A stretch of 64,000 bases of DNA from Aestuariivita sp. (GTDB lineage Bacteria; Pseudomonadota; Alphaproteobacteria; Rhodobacterales; Rhodobacteraceae). Under the pieces are notes generated by a model. That model was given only the letters and a program-made list of their open reading frames with translations. It made no database searches and was not told the origin of the DNA. This document shows positions 27,700-38,188 of the stretch, in pieces. The stretch covers positions 2,015,857 to 2,079,856 of the forward strand of contig JAGYKE010000004.1 of the NCBI GenBank assembly GCA_018401465.1, read 5' to 3'. A program made the position numbers and the translations under genes. How positions within the stretch are numbered: position 1 is the stretch's first letter; each line of letters opens with the position of its first letter.

Positions 27700-28119
27700 T
27701 CAGTCGCTGCTGTGCAGGTCGCCGTAGATGTGGCCGTTTTCGAACTCGCCGCGCCAGAGATAGCGGTGCGCCTGCTGCAACTGCGCGAGAACCTGCGTCA
27801 TCCCTGCGATGTCGACCCAGAGCGTGAGCCATCTGCGCGTCGGACTGTACTGCGGCGCACGCAGCGCATCCGGCGGCACAAGGTGGATAAAGCCGACTTC
27901 CACCTCAGAACTGAGTGACGGATCACCGTCGCAGCGGATCGTGAACCCCGACCGCGGTGTCTTGTCCGTGGTCGAGGCCACGTAATTCGCGCTGTAAAGC
28001 GTGGCCTTCTTGATGATCAGGATCTGCCGCGCGCCTGCCTGCGGAGTGCCGCGGGTCTCGCTGTCGGGCAGAACCGGGCAATTGGCGAAAATCTCGTCTG
28101 CGATGGGGTCTTTGATCAT
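27700..28119 (-). CDS. Hypothetical protein of 139 residues
   Basis: I do not recognise the family. It begins MIKDPIADEIFANCPVLPDS and has a segment ILIIKKATLYSANYVAST, then charged and aromatic residues ending IYGDLHSSD. No signal peptide, membrane segment or catalytic motif. ATG 28119 has a good GAGAGGAG upstream. It lies between gltA (upstream, with an intrinsic terminator in the gap) and a convergent crotonase gene, so it is probably a separate transcription unit. Codon usage looks like the neighbours, which supports it being real. Confidence 0.7.
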   Translation of the reverse strand: MIKDPIADEIFANCPVLPDSETRGTPQAGARQILIIKKATLYSANYVASTTDKTPRSGFTIRCDGDPSLSSEVEVGFIHLVPPDALRAPQYSPTRRWLTLWVDIAGMTQVLAQLQQAHRYLWRGEFENGHIYGDLHSSD

Positions 28120-28168
28120 GGGCGGCTCCTCTCGCCCCCGATCCTGCGCGCCGGGACCGGCCCCTGTC

Positions 28169-28203
28169 AAAGAAAACGGGCGGCCCTTTTGGGGACCGCC
28201 CGT
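28169..28203 (-). terminator. Intrinsic terminator of gltA
   Basis: On the minus strand ACGGGCGGTCCC pairs with GGGCCGCCCGT (plus strand 28176-28203), followed by TTTTCTTT. It starts 24 bases after the gltA stop codon. Confidence 0.85.
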
Positions 28204-28226
28204 CAAGGCCGTGCCTTTTCCGCCTC

Positions 28227-29522
28227 TCAGCGGTCTTCGATATCCACGTAAGGCCGCTCGGTCTCGCCCAGGTAAAGCTGGCGCGGGCGCCCGATCTTGT
28301 TCTGCGGGTCGGCGATCATTTCCTTCCACTGGCTGATCCAGCCCACCGTGCGGCTCACCGCGAAGATCGGCGTGAACATCGACGTGGGGAAACCCATCGC
28401 CTCGAGGATGATGCCCGAATAGAAGTCCACGTTCGGGAACAGCTTCTTCTCGGCGAAATACTCGTCCTGCAGCGCGATCCGCTCCAGTTCCTTGGCGACC
28501 TGCAGAAGCGGGTTGTTCTCCACTCCCAGAAGCTCCAGCACCTCGTCCGCCGACTGCTTCATCACCGTCGCGCGGGGGTCGAAGTTCTTGTAGACCCGGT
28601 GGCCGAAGCCCATCAGGCGGAAGGAATCGTTCTTGTCCTTCGCCCGCGCGATGTATTCGGGGATACGGTCGACGGTGCCGATTTCCTTCAGCATCTCGAG
28701 GCAGGCCTGGTTCGCACCGCCATGCGCCGGCCCCCAAAGGCAGGCGATCCCGGCGGCGATGCAGGCGAACGGGTTCGCCCCCGACGACGAGGCCAGACGC
28801 ACGGTCGAGGTCGAGGCGTTCTGTTCGTGATCCGCATGCAGGATGAAGATCCGGTCCATCGCGCGGCTCAGGATCGGGTCGGCCACGTATTGCTCGGCCG
28901 GGACGGCAAAGCACATGTGCAGGAAGTTCGCCGCGTAATCGAGATCGTTGCGCGGATACATAAAGGGCTGGCCGATCGAATACTTGTAGGCCATCGCCGC
29001 GATCGTCGGCATCTTCGCGATCAGCCGGTGCGAGGCGATCTCGCGCTGGCGCGGGTCGTTGATGTCGGTCGAATCGTGATAGAAGGCCGACATCGCGCCG
29101 ACCACACCCACCATCGTCGCCATCGGATGCGCGTCCCGCCGGAATCCCCGGAAGAAGTTGTGCATCTGTTCGTGGATCATCGTATGGCGGGTGATCGTCT
29201 TCTCGAAATCCTCGAGCACCGAAGCCGTGGGCAATTCGCCGTAGAGCAACAGGTAGCACACTTCGAGGAAATGCGACTTCGCCGCCAGTTCGTCGATGGG
29301 ATAGCCGCGATGCAGAAGCTCGCCCTTGTCGCCGTCGATGAAGGTGATCGTGCTGTCGCAGGCCGCGGTCGAGGTGAAGCCGGGGTCATAGGTGAACACC
29401 CCCGCCTGCGCGTAAAGCTTGCGGATGTCCACCACATCCGGGCCCGTGGTGGGCGACAGGACCGGCAGGTCATAGCTCTTGCCGTCCAGCGTCAGGGTGG
29501 CTGTCTTCTTGGCTTCCGTCAT
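28227..29522 (-). CDS. gltA: Citrate synthase
   Basis: A 431-residue type II (hexameric, gram-negative) citrate synthase, condensing oxaloacetate and acetyl-CoA into citrate. It has the catalytic histidines in [18 protein letters not shown] and [13 protein letters not shown] and the aspartate region [15 protein letters not shown]. The N-terminal beta domain ([19 protein letters not shown]) is characteristic of the NADH-sensitive type. AAGGAAGGGA precedes ATG 29522. A clear intrinsic terminator follows. It is in the same direction as gltX, 105 bp downstream of its stop. Confidence 0.98.
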   Translation of the reverse strand: MTEAKKTATLTLDGKSYDLPVLSPTTGPDVVDIRKLYAQAGVFTYDPGFTSTAACDSTITFIDGDKGELLHRGYPIDELAAKSHFLEVCYLLLYGELPTASVLEDFEKTITRHTMIHEQMHNFFRGFRRDAHPMATMVGVVGAMSAFYHDSTDINDPRQREIASHRLIAKMPTIAAMAYKYSIGQPFMYPRNDLDYAANFLHMCFAVPAEQYVADPILSRAMDRIFILHADHEQNASTSTVRLASSSGANPFACIAAGIACLWGPAHGGANQACLEMLKEIGTVDRIPEYIARAKDKNDSFRLMGFGHRVYKNFDPRATVMKQSADEVLELLGVENNPLLQVAKELERIALQDEYFAEKKLFPNVDFYSGIILEAMGFPTSMFTPIFAVSRTVGWISQWKEMIADPQNKIGRPRQLYLGETERPYVDIEDR

Positions 29523-29626
29523 CTCACGTCCCTTCCTTTCTCGAGCGGCGCCTGTCCTGGCGCTTGGGCCATATGCGCCGGACAGGGCGCTGGCCGAAAT
29601 TCTACAGTGGGTTTGCGACCATGAGG

Positions 29627-31048
29627 TTAAACGTCCTCCGCCGCCGCCACCTCCGCCAGACGGGCCAGCGATTCCTCGCGCCCCAGAACCAGCATCATGT
29701 CGAAGACCGAAGGGGTGACCGACCGCCCCGCCAGTGCCGCCCGCAGCGGACCGGCCAGCTTGCCGAACGTGGTGCCCTGCGCCTGGGCAAAGTCACCCAA
29801 AACCGTCTCCAGATCGTTCCGCGTCCAGCTAGCATTTAGCAAGTGCGGCGTCAATCTGGACAGTATACCACGGGATACCGCATCCAGCGCCGCCTGTGCC
29901 TTCGCATCGGGCACGATCGGCCGCGACGCTAGGATAAACTCTGCCTTTTCAAGAAGTTCCGGGAACGACCGTGCCCGCTCCTTGAGGCAATACATCGCAC
30001 GTTCCAGTCCGTCGGCCTGTGCTGGGGTCAGCGCCTGCTGCCCGTTCGCCTCCAGATAGGCCTCGATTTCATGCCGCAGCGCGGCATCGCCGGCAATCGC
30101 GATATGCTGGCCTGACAGGTTTTCCAGTTTCTTCAGGTCAAGCCGCGCGGGCGCCTTGCCGATTCCGTCCAGATCGAACCACGCCTGCGCCTGCGCGTCG
30201 GTGAAGAATTCGTCGTCGCCATGGCTCCATCCCAGCCGCGCAAGATAGTTGCGCATCGCCGCCGCAGGGTATCCCATCTTCTGGTATTCGTCGGCCGCAA
30301 GCGCCCCGTGGCGCTTGGACAGCTTCTTGCCGTCGGGGCCGTGGATCAGCGGGATATGCGCCCAGACCGGCACATCCCACCCCATCGCGTCATAGATCAT
30401 CATCTGCCGCGCCGCGTTGTTCAGGTGATCATCCCCCCGGATCACATGGGTCACGCCCATGTCGTGATCGTCCACCACCACCGCCAGCATGTAGACGGGC
30501 GTGCCGTCCGACCGCAGCATGACCATGTCGTCCAACTGGTCGTTACGGATCGTCACGTCGCCCTGAACCCGGTCGCGGATGATTGTCACCCCGTCCTGCG
30601 GGGCGCGGATGCGGATGGCATAGGGCGCATCGGGGTGCGTCGCGGGATCGGCATCGCGCCACGGCGACCGGAACAGCGTCGATGTCCCCTCAGCCCGCGC
30701 GGCTTCGCGGAAGGTCTCGATCTCCTCCGGAGTCGCGAAACACTTGTAGGCCTTGCCTTCCGCCAGAAGCTGCCGCGCCACCTCGGCATGGCGGGGGGCC
30801 CGCGCGAACTGGCTGATCGGCTCTCCGTCCCAGTCAAGGCCCAGCCATGTGAGCCCCTTCAGAATCGCCTCGGTCGCCTCAGGCGTCGACCGCGCGCGGT
30901 CCGTATCCTCGATCCGCAGCAGGAACTTTCCGCCGCGCCCGCGCGCGAAAAGCCAGTTGAACAGCGCCGTGCGCGCGCCCCCGATATGCAGGTATCCGGT
31001 GGGCGAAGGGGCAAAGCGGGTGACGACGGGCGCTGACATCTGGGGCAT
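29627..31048 (-). CDS. gltX: Glutamate-tRNA ligase
   Basis: A 473-residue class I aminoacyl-tRNA synthetase. It has the HIGH-type [17 protein letters not shown] near the N-terminus and the KMSKS-type [10 protein letters not shown]. The all-helical C-terminal anticodon-binding domain is complete. Many alphaproteobacteria have two GltX paralogues, one of which may mischarge tRNA-Gln for GatCAB; sequence alone does not settle which this is. Start either ATG 31048 or ATG 31039 ([11 protein letters not shown]). Confidence 0.95.
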   Translation of the reverse strand: MPQMSAPVVTRFAPSPTGYLHIGGARTALFNWLFARGRGGKFLLRIEDTDRARSTPEATEAILKGLTWLGLDWDGEPISQFARAPRHAEVARQLLAEGKAYKCFATPEEIETFREAARAEGTSTLFRSPWRDADPATHPDAPYAIRIRAPQDGVTIIRDRVQGDVTIRNDQLDDMVMLRSDGTPVYMLAVVVDDHDMGVTHVIRGDDHLNNAARQMMIYDAMGWDVPVWAHIPLIHGPDGKKLSKRHGALAADEYQKMGYPAAAMRNYLARLGWSHGDDEFFTDAQAQAWFDLDGIGKAPARLDLKKLENLSGQHIAIAGDAALRHEIEAYLEANGQQALTPAQADGLERAMYCLKERARSFPELLEKAEFILASRPIVPDAKAQAALDAVSRGILSRLTPHLLNASWTRNDLETVLGDFAQAQGTTFGKLAGPLRAALAGRSVTPSVFDMMLVLGREESLARLAEVAAAEDV

Positions 31049-31118
31049 TTACCTGTTGCTAACCGGTTTTCGGGCAGGGTCGGGGCCTGTCTAGCGGGCC
31101 AGGCACAGGGGGGCAAGC

Positions 31119-33140
31119 ATGCGGGTTCTCGCCATGGCCGGGGCCGCGCTTCTGCGGCAGCGCGGGCACCTGCTGCCCTGGGCGCCGGTCTGCATGGCCT
31201 TCGGCATCGCGCTGTGGTTCGCGCTGCCCCGAGATCCCGTCGCGATGGCGGTTGCAGCCGCCGGGGCAGGGGGCGTGGGGCTGGCCGCGCTGGCGCTCTG
31301 GCGGCCCGGGGCTCTGTCGGCTGTCGCCTGGGGCGCGGCGATGGCGGCGGCGGGGTTCTGTCTGGCCGATACGCGGGCAAAGTCGCTGGCGGGTCCCGTT
31401 CTCGACTGGCGTTATCACGGGCCGATCGAAGGGCGGATCACCGGCATCGACCGCTCGGCCTCGGATGCGGTGCGGCTGACGCTTGATGCCGTGCGGCTTG
31501 ACGGGGTGCCGCCCGGGCGCACGCCGCGCGCGGTGCGCCTGGCGCTCCACGGGCCACATGACCCGGCCGATCTGACGGCAGGCGCGCTTGTGATGACGAC
31601 GGGCCACCTGTCGCCGCCCTCCGGGCCGGTGGAGCCGGGCGGTTTCGACTTCCAGCGTCATGCGTGGTTTCTGGGGCTGGGCGGGGTGGGGTACACGCGC
31701 AATCCGCTGGTTCTCGCCGCGCCGCCCGATCCCGACGGGGGCCTTGCGCAGACCATCCTCGGCGTGCGCCTCGCCGCCTCGGCCCGCATGCGCGAGGTGC
31801 TGCCCGGCTCGGAAGGCGGGTTCGCCGCCGCCGTCACCACCGGCGACCGCAGCGGCATCGACGCGCAGGCGCTCGAGAACCTGCGCGCGGCCAATACCGC
31901 GCATCTGCTGGCGATCTCGGGCCTGCATATGGGTCTTCTGGTGGGCGTCGTCTTCGGCGCGCTGCGTGTGGCGCTGGCGCTGGTGCCGGGCCTTGCGCTG
32001 CGGCTGTCCGTGCGCAAGCTCGCGGCTGCAGGCGCGCTGGTGGCGGCGACGCTTTACCTTGCCATCTCGGGCGGTAACGTGGCGACCGAACGCGCCTTCA
32101 TCATGGCGGCCGTCATGCTGGTTGCCGTGATGCTTGACCGGCGCGCCATTTCGCTGCGATCGGTCGCGATCGCGGCGGTGATCGTTCTGGCGCTCCGCCC
32201 CGAGGCGCTGATGGGCCCCGGCTTCCAGATGTCTTTCGCGGCGACCGCCGCGCTGGTCGCGGCCTATGGCGCGATGCGCGACCGGGGGCTCGACCTGCCC
32301 GGCCCCCGCTGGACATGGCCGCTCTCGGGCGTGCTGCTCTCCTCGCTGGTGGCGGGGCTGGCGACGGCCCCCATCGGGGCCATGCATTTCAACGCGGTCG
32401 CGCATTACGGGCTGCTGGCGAACCTGCTCAGCGTGCCGCTCATGGGCTCGGTCGTCGTGCCCGCCGCCGTGGCCGCCGCCGTGCTCTGGCCCTTCGGGGG
32501 CGAGGCCCTGGGCCTGCACGTCATGGGCCTTGGCCTGCGCTGGATCCTTGCCGTCGCCGACTGGGTCGCTGGGATGGAGGGCGCGCGCAGCTTCCTGCCC
32601 AACCCCCACCCGGCGGCGCTGCCGGTGCTGGTGATGGGGGCACTTGTGCTCATGCTCTGGCAGGGGCGGGGGCGCTGGTGGGGCCTGCCGGGCATCGCGG
32701 CGGGTCTCGCGCTCTGGCTCGCCGCCGACCGCCCCGCGATCCTGATCGACGGCGACGGCGCGCTGGTCGGCGTGATGACCGCCGAGGGCCGCGCCCTGTC
32801 GCGCCCGCGGGGCGCGGGCTTCGTCGCGCAGACCTGGCTGGAAAACGACGGCGAGCCGGCGGATCAGGCCATGGCGGCCACGCGCTGGCCCGATGACGGG
32901 ATCACAGCGGTGGGCTGGCAGGTCGTGCATCTCACCGGCAAACGCGCGGCGGCTGCCTTCGACGGCTGCCGTCCGGGCGTGCTGGTCGTCAGTAATCAGC
33001 CGCTGACGTTGCAGGGCGGGTGCGAGGTTTTCGACCAGACCCGTCTGCGAGCAACCGGCGCAGTCGCGCTCACCGCGCGCGGGTGGGTGTCGGCGAAGCA
33101 AGCGACCGGCGACAGGCTCTGGTCGCGCGCCGATCAGTAG
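31119..33140 (+). CDS. comEC: ComEC/Rec2 family DNA-uptake channel
   Basis: A 673-residue polytopic protein. The N-terminus has a DUF4131-like region with several membrane segments; the Competence domain carries [19 protein letters not shown] near residue 265 and [20 protein letters not shown]. The C-terminal 130 residues resemble a degraded beta-lactamase-like region, with no HxHxDH metal motif. ComEC moves single-stranded DNA through the inner membrane in transformation, and ComEC-type proteins are needed by R. capsulatus cells to take up DNA from gene transfer agents. The last seven bases overlap the convergent lexA stop. Confidence 0.9.
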   Translation: MRVLAMAGAALLRQRGHLLPWAPVCMAFGIALWFALPRDPVAMAVAAAGAGGVGLAALALWRPGALSAVAWGAAMAAAGFCLADTRAKSLAGPVLDWRYHGPIEGRITGIDRSASDAVRLTLDAVRLDGVPPGRTPRAVRLALHGPHDPADLTAGALVMTTGHLSPPSGPVEPGGFDFQRHAWFLGLGGVGYTRNPLVLAAPPDPDGGLAQTILGVRLAASARMREVLPGSEGGFAAAVTTGDRSGIDAQALENLRAANTAHLLAISGLHMGLLVGVVFGALRVALALVPGLALRLSVRKLAAAGALVAATLYLAISGGNVATERAFIMAAVMLVAVMLDRRAISLRSVAIAAVIVLALRPEALMGPGFQMSFAATAALVAAYGAMRDRGLDLPGPRWTWPLSGVLLSSLVAGLATAPIGAMHFNAVAHYGLLANLLSVPLMGSVVVPAAVAAAVLWPFGGEALGLHVMGLGLRWILAVADWVAGMEGARSFLPNPHPAALPVLVMGALVLMLWQGRGRWWGLPGIAAGLALWLAADRPAILIDGDGALVGVMTAEGRALSRPRGAGFVAQTWLENDGEPADQAMAATRWPDDGITAVGWQVVHLTGKRAAAAFDGCRPGVLVVSNQPLTLQGGCEVFDQTRLRATGAVALTARGWVSAKQATGDRLWSRADQ

Positions 33141-33829
33141 GTGCGGATCAGCCCCACCAGACGGCCCTGTACCTTGACCTTGTCCGCCGGAAGCACGCGC
33201 GTCTCGTAAGCCGGGTTCGCGGCTTCGAGCGCGATGGCCTGGCCGCGGCGGTAGAAGCGCTTCAGCGTCGCCTCCTGATCCTCGACCAGTGCCACTACGA
33301 TGTCGCCGTTATCGGCGGTCGAGGTTTCGCGGATCACCACGACATCACCATCGTTGATCCCCGCCTCGATCATCGAATCCCCGCGCACTTCGAGCGCGTA
33401 ATGATTGGCTCCGCCCTTCAGCATCTGACCGGGCACCGCCACGTGATGCGACACCTCGGCGATGGCCTCGATCGGCACACCGGCTGCGATCCGGCCCATC
33501 ACGGGCAGTTCGATCGCCTGCGCCTCGACCGCCATCGCGGCGGCGGGGGTGCGGGCAGGGCGGTCGCCTTCGATCACGCGGGGGGTGAAGCCTGTGCCTG
33601 CTTCGCCACCCAGCGCCTCGGGCAGGCGCACGATCTCGATGGCGCGGGCCCGATGGGCCAGACGGCGGATGAACCCGCGTTCCTCCAGCGCCGTGATCAG
33701 GCGGTGAATGCCCGATTTCGACCGCAGGTCGAGCGCCAGTTTCATCTCGTCAAAACTGGGCGGCACGCCGTCACGGGTCATGCGCTTGTGGATGAAATCC
33801 AGAAGGTCGAGTTGTTTCTTGGTCAGCAT
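33134..33829 (-). CDS. lexA: LexA repressor
   Basis: A 231-residue SOS repressor. The N-terminal winged HTH ([20 protein letters not shown]) is followed by a linker and the peptidase domain. The self-cleavage site is Ala116-Gly117 in [12 protein letters not shown]; the Ser-Lys dyad is Ser152 ([10 protein letters not shown]) and Lys190 (ATLKRFY). It is autoregulated through the SOS box upstream. In R. capsulatus LexA also affects gene transfer agent production, which matters given the lysis pair and comEC nearby. The 3' end overlaps comEC by seven bases. Confidence 0.97.
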   Translation of the reverse strand: MLTKKQLDLLDFIHKRMTRDGVPPSFDEMKLALDLRSKSGIHRLITALEERGFIRRLAHRARAIEIVRLPEALGGEAGTGFTPRVIEGDRPARTPAAAMAVEAQAIELPVMGRIAAGVPIEAIAEVSHHVAVPGQMLKGGANHYALEVRGDSMIEAGINDGDVVVIRETSTADNGDIVVALVEDQEATLKRFYRRGQAIALEAANPAYETRVLPADKVKVQGRLVGLIRTY

Positions 33830-33861
33830 AGCTTGGCCCCTGCACCTGTCGGTTTGGGTTT

Positions 33862-33890
33862 GTTCTATACCTGTTCACGTTTTGTGTCAA
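33862..33890 (-). promoter_or_regulatory. lexA promoter with overlapping SOS box
   Basis: Minus strand: -35 TTGACA (33885-33890), exactly 17 bp, -10 TAGAAC (33862-33867). The alphaproteobacterial SOS box GTTC-N7-GTTC occupies 33862-33876 on the plus strand (GTTC, TATACCT, GTTC), covering the -10. LexA bound here would block RNA polymerase, giving classic autoregulation. Confidence 0.92.
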
Positions 33891-33906
33891 CAACCCTGAC
33901 GCGACA

Positions 33907-33970
33907 GGGGGCTCTGCCCCCGTCGCCCTGCCGGGCGACTCCCCCGGGATATTTGGAAACCCGAAGAAGA
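33907..33970 (-). repeat. Intergenic repeat copy C
   Basis: Read on the minus strand from the moeA stop it runs TCTTCGGG, CCAAATATCCCGGGGG, a GTCGCCCGGCAGGGCGAC stem-loop and GGGGGCAGAGCCCCC. It begins next to the moeA stop codon and lies in the 140-bp gap before lexA. Confidence 0.75.
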
Positions 33971-33971
33971 C

Positions 33972-35144
33972 CTAGAGCGCGAGATAGGGGACCATGTCGC
34001 CCGGATCCCGGGCGGGATCGCCCGGTGGGCGGACGATCAGGGCATTGGCCTGCGACAGCACGCTCAGAAGGCTGGAATCCTGCCGGTCGAAGGGGGTGAC
34101 GACATTCTCGGCCACCATTGCGCGCATGTAATGCATGCGCGGCCCGTTCGGCTCCAGCGCCGCACCCAGCCGCGTGCGCAAGGGCTGTGCCTGCACATCA
34201 CCCAAGCCCAGCATCCGCCGCACCACCGGCGCCACGAAGACGTGCCCGCAGACCATGGCCGAGACCGGGTTGCCCGGCAGCCCGATCATCGCCGCGCGCC
34301 CCAGACGCCCCGCCATCAGCGGCTTGCCCGGCCGCATCGCCACCTTGTGGAACGCGACATCCATCCCCAGCGACTCGGTCACTCCAGCCACAAGGTCATG
34401 ATCGCCCACCGAGGCCCCGCCGATGGTCAGGATCAGGTCCGCGCCTTCCGCCAGTTCGAGCGCCGTCGTGATCGACCCTTGCGTGTCGCGCGCGATGGGC
34501 AGAAGGCGCGCGACGCAGCCCATCTCCTCGAGCATCGCCTTCAGACCGTAACTGTTCGACGCGACAATCTGGTCGGGGCCGGGGTCTTCCCCCGGCATGA
34601 CCAGTTCGTCGCCGGTGGCGAGGATCGCGACCTCGGGGCGGCGGGTGACGGGGATCTTTGCGTGGTTCATTGCCGCCAGCAGCGCCACGTCGCGCGGCGT
34701 CAGGCGGCGCGGGGCGGGGAGGAGGTCTCCGGTCCTGAAATCGGCGCCTGCAGGGCGGATGTTGCTGCCGTCGCCGGGTGGGTTGGTGATGGCGATCAGA
34801 TCGCCCTGGCGGGTGACGTCTTCCTGGATGATGACGAAATCCGCCCCCTCGGGCACCGGTGCGCCGGTGAAGATGCGCACCGCCTGTCCCGCCCCCACGC
34901 GGCCCGCGAACCGCCGACCGGCGACCGCCTCGCCCACCACCTTGAACTGGGCATGCAGGTCAGACTCGACCCGCTTGATCGCATACCCGTCCATGGCCGA
35001 GGCCGCGAAGGGCGGCTGGTCGCGCCGCGCGGTCACCGTCTCGGCCAGCACCCGGCCCGCCGCCCGGTCGAGGGCCACATGCTCGACGGCCAAGGGCGCG
35101 GCCAGCGCCAGAAGCCGCTCCAGCGCCTCGTCTACGGAAATCAT
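33972..35144 (-). CDS. moeA: Molybdopterin molybdotransferase
   Basis: A 390-residue MoeA that inserts molybdate into adenylylated molybdopterin to form the mature molybdenum cofactor. Conserved blocks are [14 protein letters not shown] near the N-terminus, [16 protein letters not shown], and the catalytic-domain [13 protein letters not shown] and [13 protein letters not shown]. It overlaps moaC by four bases and is the last gene of the trpG-to-moeA operon. Confidence 0.96.
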   Translation of the reverse strand: MISVDEALERLLALAAPLAVEHVALDRAAGRVLAETVTARRDQPPFAASAMDGYAIKRVESDLHAQFKVVGEAVAGRRFAGRVGAGQAVRIFTGAPVPEGADFVIIQEDVTRQGDLIAITNPPGDGSNIRPAGADFRTGDLLPAPRRLTPRDVALLAAMNHAKIPVTRRPEVAILATGDELVMPGEDPGPDQIVASNSYGLKAMLEEMGCVARLLPIARDTQGSITTALELAEGADLILTIGGASVGDHDLVAGVTESLGMDVAFHKVAMRPGKPLMAGRLGRAAMIGLPGNPVSAMVCGHVFVAPVVRRMLGLGDVQAQPLRTRLGAALEPNGPRMHYMRAMVAENVVTPFDRQDSSLLSVLSQANALIVRPPGDPARDPGDMVPYLAL

Positions 35145-35614
35145 GATGCCTCGTAGCGACCGGATTTGCCGCCGTCCTTCAGTGTGACGCGGATGCCGCC
35201 GATCTCCATCGCGCGGTCGACTGCCTTGACCATGTCATAGACCGTCAGCGCCGCGACCGATACCGCGCTCAGCGCCTCCATCTCCACACCGGTCTGGCCT
35301 GTGGTCTTGACCTCGGCCACGATGCGGACGCCCGGCAGGGACGGGTCGGGCGTCAGATCGACCGCGACCTTGGTCACCGGCAGCGGATGACACAGCGGGA
35401 TGAGGTCGGCGGTCTTCTTCGCGCCCATGATCCCGGCAAGCCGCGCGACCGCCAGAACGTCGCCCTTCTTTGCGCGGCCTTCAACAATGATGTTAAATGT
35501 TTCCGGATTCATCTTCACCCAGCCTTCGGCGGTCGCGATCCGCGCGGTGACGGGCTTGTCCGACACATCGACCATCTGCGCGCGGCCCTGATCGTCGAAA
35601 TGCGTGAGCATCAC
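35141..35614 (-). CDS. moaC: Cyclic pyranopterin monophosphate synthase
   Basis: A 157-residue MoaC that with MoaA turns GTP into cyclic pyranopterin monophosphate, the first molybdenum-cofactor step. The family signatures are [18 protein letters not shown]-type (here [20 protein letters not shown]) and [19 protein letters not shown] with the catalytic Lys/Asp region. Overlaps moeA and trpC by four bases each, so the operon is translationally coupled although the pathway changes from tryptophan to molybdopterin. Confidence 0.97.
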   Translation of the reverse strand: MMLTHFDDQGRAQMVDVSDKPVTARIATAEGWVKMNPETFNIIVEGRAKKGDVLAVARLAGIMGAKKTADLIPLCHPLPVTKVAVDLTPDPSLPGVRIVAEVKTTGQTGVEMEALSAVSVAALTVYDMVKAVDRAMEIGGIRVTLKDGGKSGRYEAS

Positions 35615-36423
35615 ATCATCCCCGAGGTCAGCGGATTGGCGAGGATCGCGCGCGTCGCGGCCGTCACGTCGTCCTGCCGCATCAGGCTTTCGCCGATGAG
35701 GAAGCAGCGCGCGCCGTACCGCGCCATGTCGGCCAGGTCCTCGGGCGTGTTCAGCCCGCTTTCCGACACGATGATGCGGTCGGCCGGGACATGCTTGGCC
35801 AGCCGCCGCGTGGTGTCGAGGCTCGTCGCGAAGCTGCGCAGGTCGCGGTTGTTGATCCCGATCAGCGGCGATTTCAGCCGCGTGGCGCGGTCAAGTTCGT
35901 CCGCGTCATGCACCTCGATCAGAACGTCCATGCCCCAGTCGAAAGCGGCCGCCTCGAGCTCGGCCGCCTGATCGTCGCTGACGCTTGCCATGATGATGAG
36001 GATGCAGTCGGCACCCAGCGCGCGGGCCTCGACCACCTGATAGGGGTCGTACATGAAATCCTTGCGCAACACCGGCAGGGCACAGGCGGCGCGCGCCTGC
36101 ACAAGATACTCCTTCGCGCCCTGAAAGCTGGGCGTGTCGGTCAGAACGCTCAGACAGGACGCGCCGCCCGCGCCATAGGCCGCGGCCAGCGCGGCGGGGT
36201 CGAAATCGGGGCGGATCAGGCCCTTGGACGGGCTTGCCTTCTTGATCTCGGCGATCAGGCCATAGCCGTCGCGCGCGGCCTTCTGCAGCGCCTCGGCGAA
36301 GGGGCGCACATGCGGTGCCGCCTGCGCCTCGGCTTCCACATCGGCCAGCGGTTTGGCCGCGCGATCTGCGGCGACCTCTTCAAGCTTGTAGGCCTTGATG
36401 CGGTCAAGGATCGTGTCGGTCAT
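35611..36423 (-). CDS. trpC: Indole-3-glycerol-phosphate synthase
   Basis: A 270-residue TIM-barrel enzyme of tryptophan synthesis, monofunctional (no TrpF part). Signatures: [48 protein letters not shown] and [12 protein letters not shown]. Catalytic lysines and glutamates are in these blocks. Four-base overlaps with trpD and moaC. Confidence 0.97.
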   Translation of the reverse strand: MTDTILDRIKAYKLEEVAADRAAKPLADVEAEAQAAPHVRPFAEALQKAARDGYGLIAEIKKASPSKGLIRPDFDPAALAAAYGAGGASCLSVLTDTPSFQGAKEYLVQARAACALPVLRKDFMYDPYQVVEARALGADCILIIMASVSDDQAAELEAAAFDWGMDVLIEVHDADELDRATRLKSPLIGINNRDLRSFATSLDTTRRLAKHVPADRIIVSESGLNTPEDLADMARYGARCFLIGESLMRQDDVTAATRAILANPLTSGMM

Positions 36424-37439
36424 CTCGTGCCTCGCGTGATCTCGGCCAGCGCCGCGACCTTGTCGCGCGCCGCGCCGCTGTCTATGGCCTGCGCGGCCCG
36501 TGCGACGCCGTCGCGCAGGTCGGATGCCGCCCCCGCCACCACCAGCGCCGCGGCGGCGTTCAGCAGCACCGCGTCGCGATAGGCGCCCGACGCTCCATCC
36601 AGAAGCGTGCGGAAGGCCGTGGCGTTCTCGGCCGGCGTGCCGCCCAGAATGTCCTCGAACGGGTGGACCGGCAGGCCCGCATCCTCGGGATGCAGTTCCG
36701 CCTCGCGCAGCGTGCCGTTCTCGAGTGCGACAACCCAGCTGATCCCGGTGATGGTCAGTTCGTCCGTCCCGTCCGATCCATGCACCAGCCAGGCGCAGTC
36801 GGACCCCAGTGCCTGCAGCGTCTCGGCCATGGGACGGATCAGATCGCGCGAAAAGGCGCCGGTCAGTTGCCGCTTGACGCCCGCGGGGTTGGTCAGCGGG
36901 CCGAGAATGTTGAAGATCGTCCGCGTGCCCAGTTCGGAGCGCGTGGGCATGACATGGGCGATGGCCGGGTGATGCATCGGCGCCATCATGAAGCCGATTC
37001 CACAGGATGACAAAGCTTTTTCAACAACTTGCGGGCCGACCATCACGTTGATGCCCAGCTGCGTCAGCGCATCCGCCGCCCCCGATTTCGACGACAGGTT
37101 GCGGTTGCCGTGCTTGGCCACCGGCACACCCGCACCCGCCACGACAAAGGCCGTCGCGGTCGAGATGTTCAGCGTACCTTTCCCGTCGCCACCTGTTCCG
37201 ACGATGTCCATAGCGCCTTCCGGCGCGCGCACGCGGTTGCATTTGGCGCGCATCACGGCGGCTGCGGCGGCGAATTCGTCCACCGTCTCGCCGCGGGTGC
37301 GCAGCGCCATCAGGAACCCGCCGATCTGGCTCGGCGTGGCTTCGCCATCGAACAATGCGCGGAAGGCGTTCTCGGCCTCGGCCCGGGTCAGCGGGCGTTC
37401 GGCCGCCGTGCCGATCAGGGGTTTGAGGATCTCGCTCAT
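36420..37439 (-). CDS. trpD: Anthranilate phosphoribosyltransferase
   Basis: A 339-residue TrpD joining anthranilate to phosphoribosyl pyrophosphate. The PRPP-binding region [20 protein letters not shown] is intact, as are [18 protein letters not shown] and [13 protein letters not shown] 37439 ([13 protein letters not shown]) is chosen for family length and its ATGA overlap with trpG; a longer reading upstream would run through trpG in another frame. Confidence 0.97.
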   Translation of the reverse strand: MSEILKPLIGTAAERPLTRAEAENAFRALFDGEATPSQIGGFLMALRTRGETVDEFAAAAAVMRAKCNRVRAPEGAMDIVGTGGDGKGTLNISTATAFVVAGAGVPVAKHGNRNLSSKSGAADALTQLGINVMVGPQVVEKALSSCGIGFMMAPMHHPAIAHVMPTRSELGTRTIFNILGPLTNPAGVKRQLTGAFSRDLIRPMAETLQALGSDCAWLVHGSDGTDELTITGISWVVALENGTLREAELHPEDAGLPVHPFEDILGGTPAENATAFRTLLDGASGAYRDAVLLNAAAALVVAGAASDLRDGVARAAQAIDSGAARDKVAALAEITRGTR

Positions 37440-38017
37440 GCCGCCACCGGGAGGGTGCCAAGGAAGGTCTTCAGCATCGCGTGCCCATGCTGCGAGGCGA
37501 TGGATTCCGGATGAAACTGCACGCCATGCACGGGCAGGTCGCGGTGCGACAGGCCCATGATCGTGCCATCCTCGAGCCAGCCGGTCACCTGCAGGCACTC
37601 GGGCAGGGTGTCGCGCTCCACCACCAGCGAATGATAGCGGGTGGCCTGCAGCGGGCTGGGCAGCCCCGCGAAGACGCCTCCGCCCGCGTGATGGATCGTG
37701 CCCATCTTGCCATGCACGATTTCGCCCGCGCGCACGACGCGGCCGCCGAAGGCCTGACCGATGGTCTGGTGGCCGAGGCACACGCCCAGAAGCGAGGTGC
37801 GGGTTTCGGCCGCCGCTTGGGTCAGCGCAAGGCAGATGCCCGCCTGATCGGGGTCGCAGGGTCCGGGGGACAGCACGATGCCCGCGGGGCGCATCGCCAT
37901 CGCCGCCTGCACGTCGATCGCATCGTTGCGGCGCACCACCACATCGGCACCGAGCTCGCCCAGATAATGCACGAGATTATAAGTGAAACTGTCGTAATTA
38001 TCGATCAGCAGCAGCAT
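37436..38017 (-). CDS. trpG: Anthranilate synthase glutaminase component
   Basis: A 193-residue class I glutamine amidotransferase that supplies ammonia to TrpE. Triad: Cys80 in [12 protein letters not shown], and His169 with Glu171 in [10 protein letters not shown]. The N-terminal [20 protein letters not shown] is typical. It could also serve PabB as a shared subunit. ATG 38017 is preferred; ATG 38029 is possible. It starts the trpG-trpD-trpC-moaC-moeA operon and is divergent from the YibQ-type gene. Confidence 0.95.
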   Translation of the reverse strand: MLLLIDNYDSFTYNLVHYLGELGADVVVRRNDAIDVQAAMAMRPAGIVLSPGPCDPDQAGICLALTQAAAETRTSLLGVCLGHQTIGQAFGGRVVRAGEIVHGKMGTIHHAGGGVFAGLPSPLQATRYHSLVVERDTLPECLQVTGWLEDGTIMGLSHRDLPVHGVQFHPESIASQHGHAMLKTFLGTLPVAA

Positions 38018-38188
38018 CTTCCGGCCCATGGTCTTGAAAGGGCTAGAGCTTGGCGGCACCCTTCCGGTATAAGCATACATGTTCAGGGTTGCGCACGGGC
38101 GTCAACCCCGGGCGGGTTTCGGGGACAAGGGCCGCAAAAGACGGCTGCGGCCCCCGCGAGGGGCGACAGGACAAAGGGCGGACGGGGC

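Noticed and set aside
27700-29259. Reading the 139-residue hypothetical as part of a 519-residue protein running through gltA
   Set aside because: The upstream portion is gltA in a wrong frame. A good ribosome binding site and ATG lie at 28119, and an intrinsic terminator for gltA lies between.
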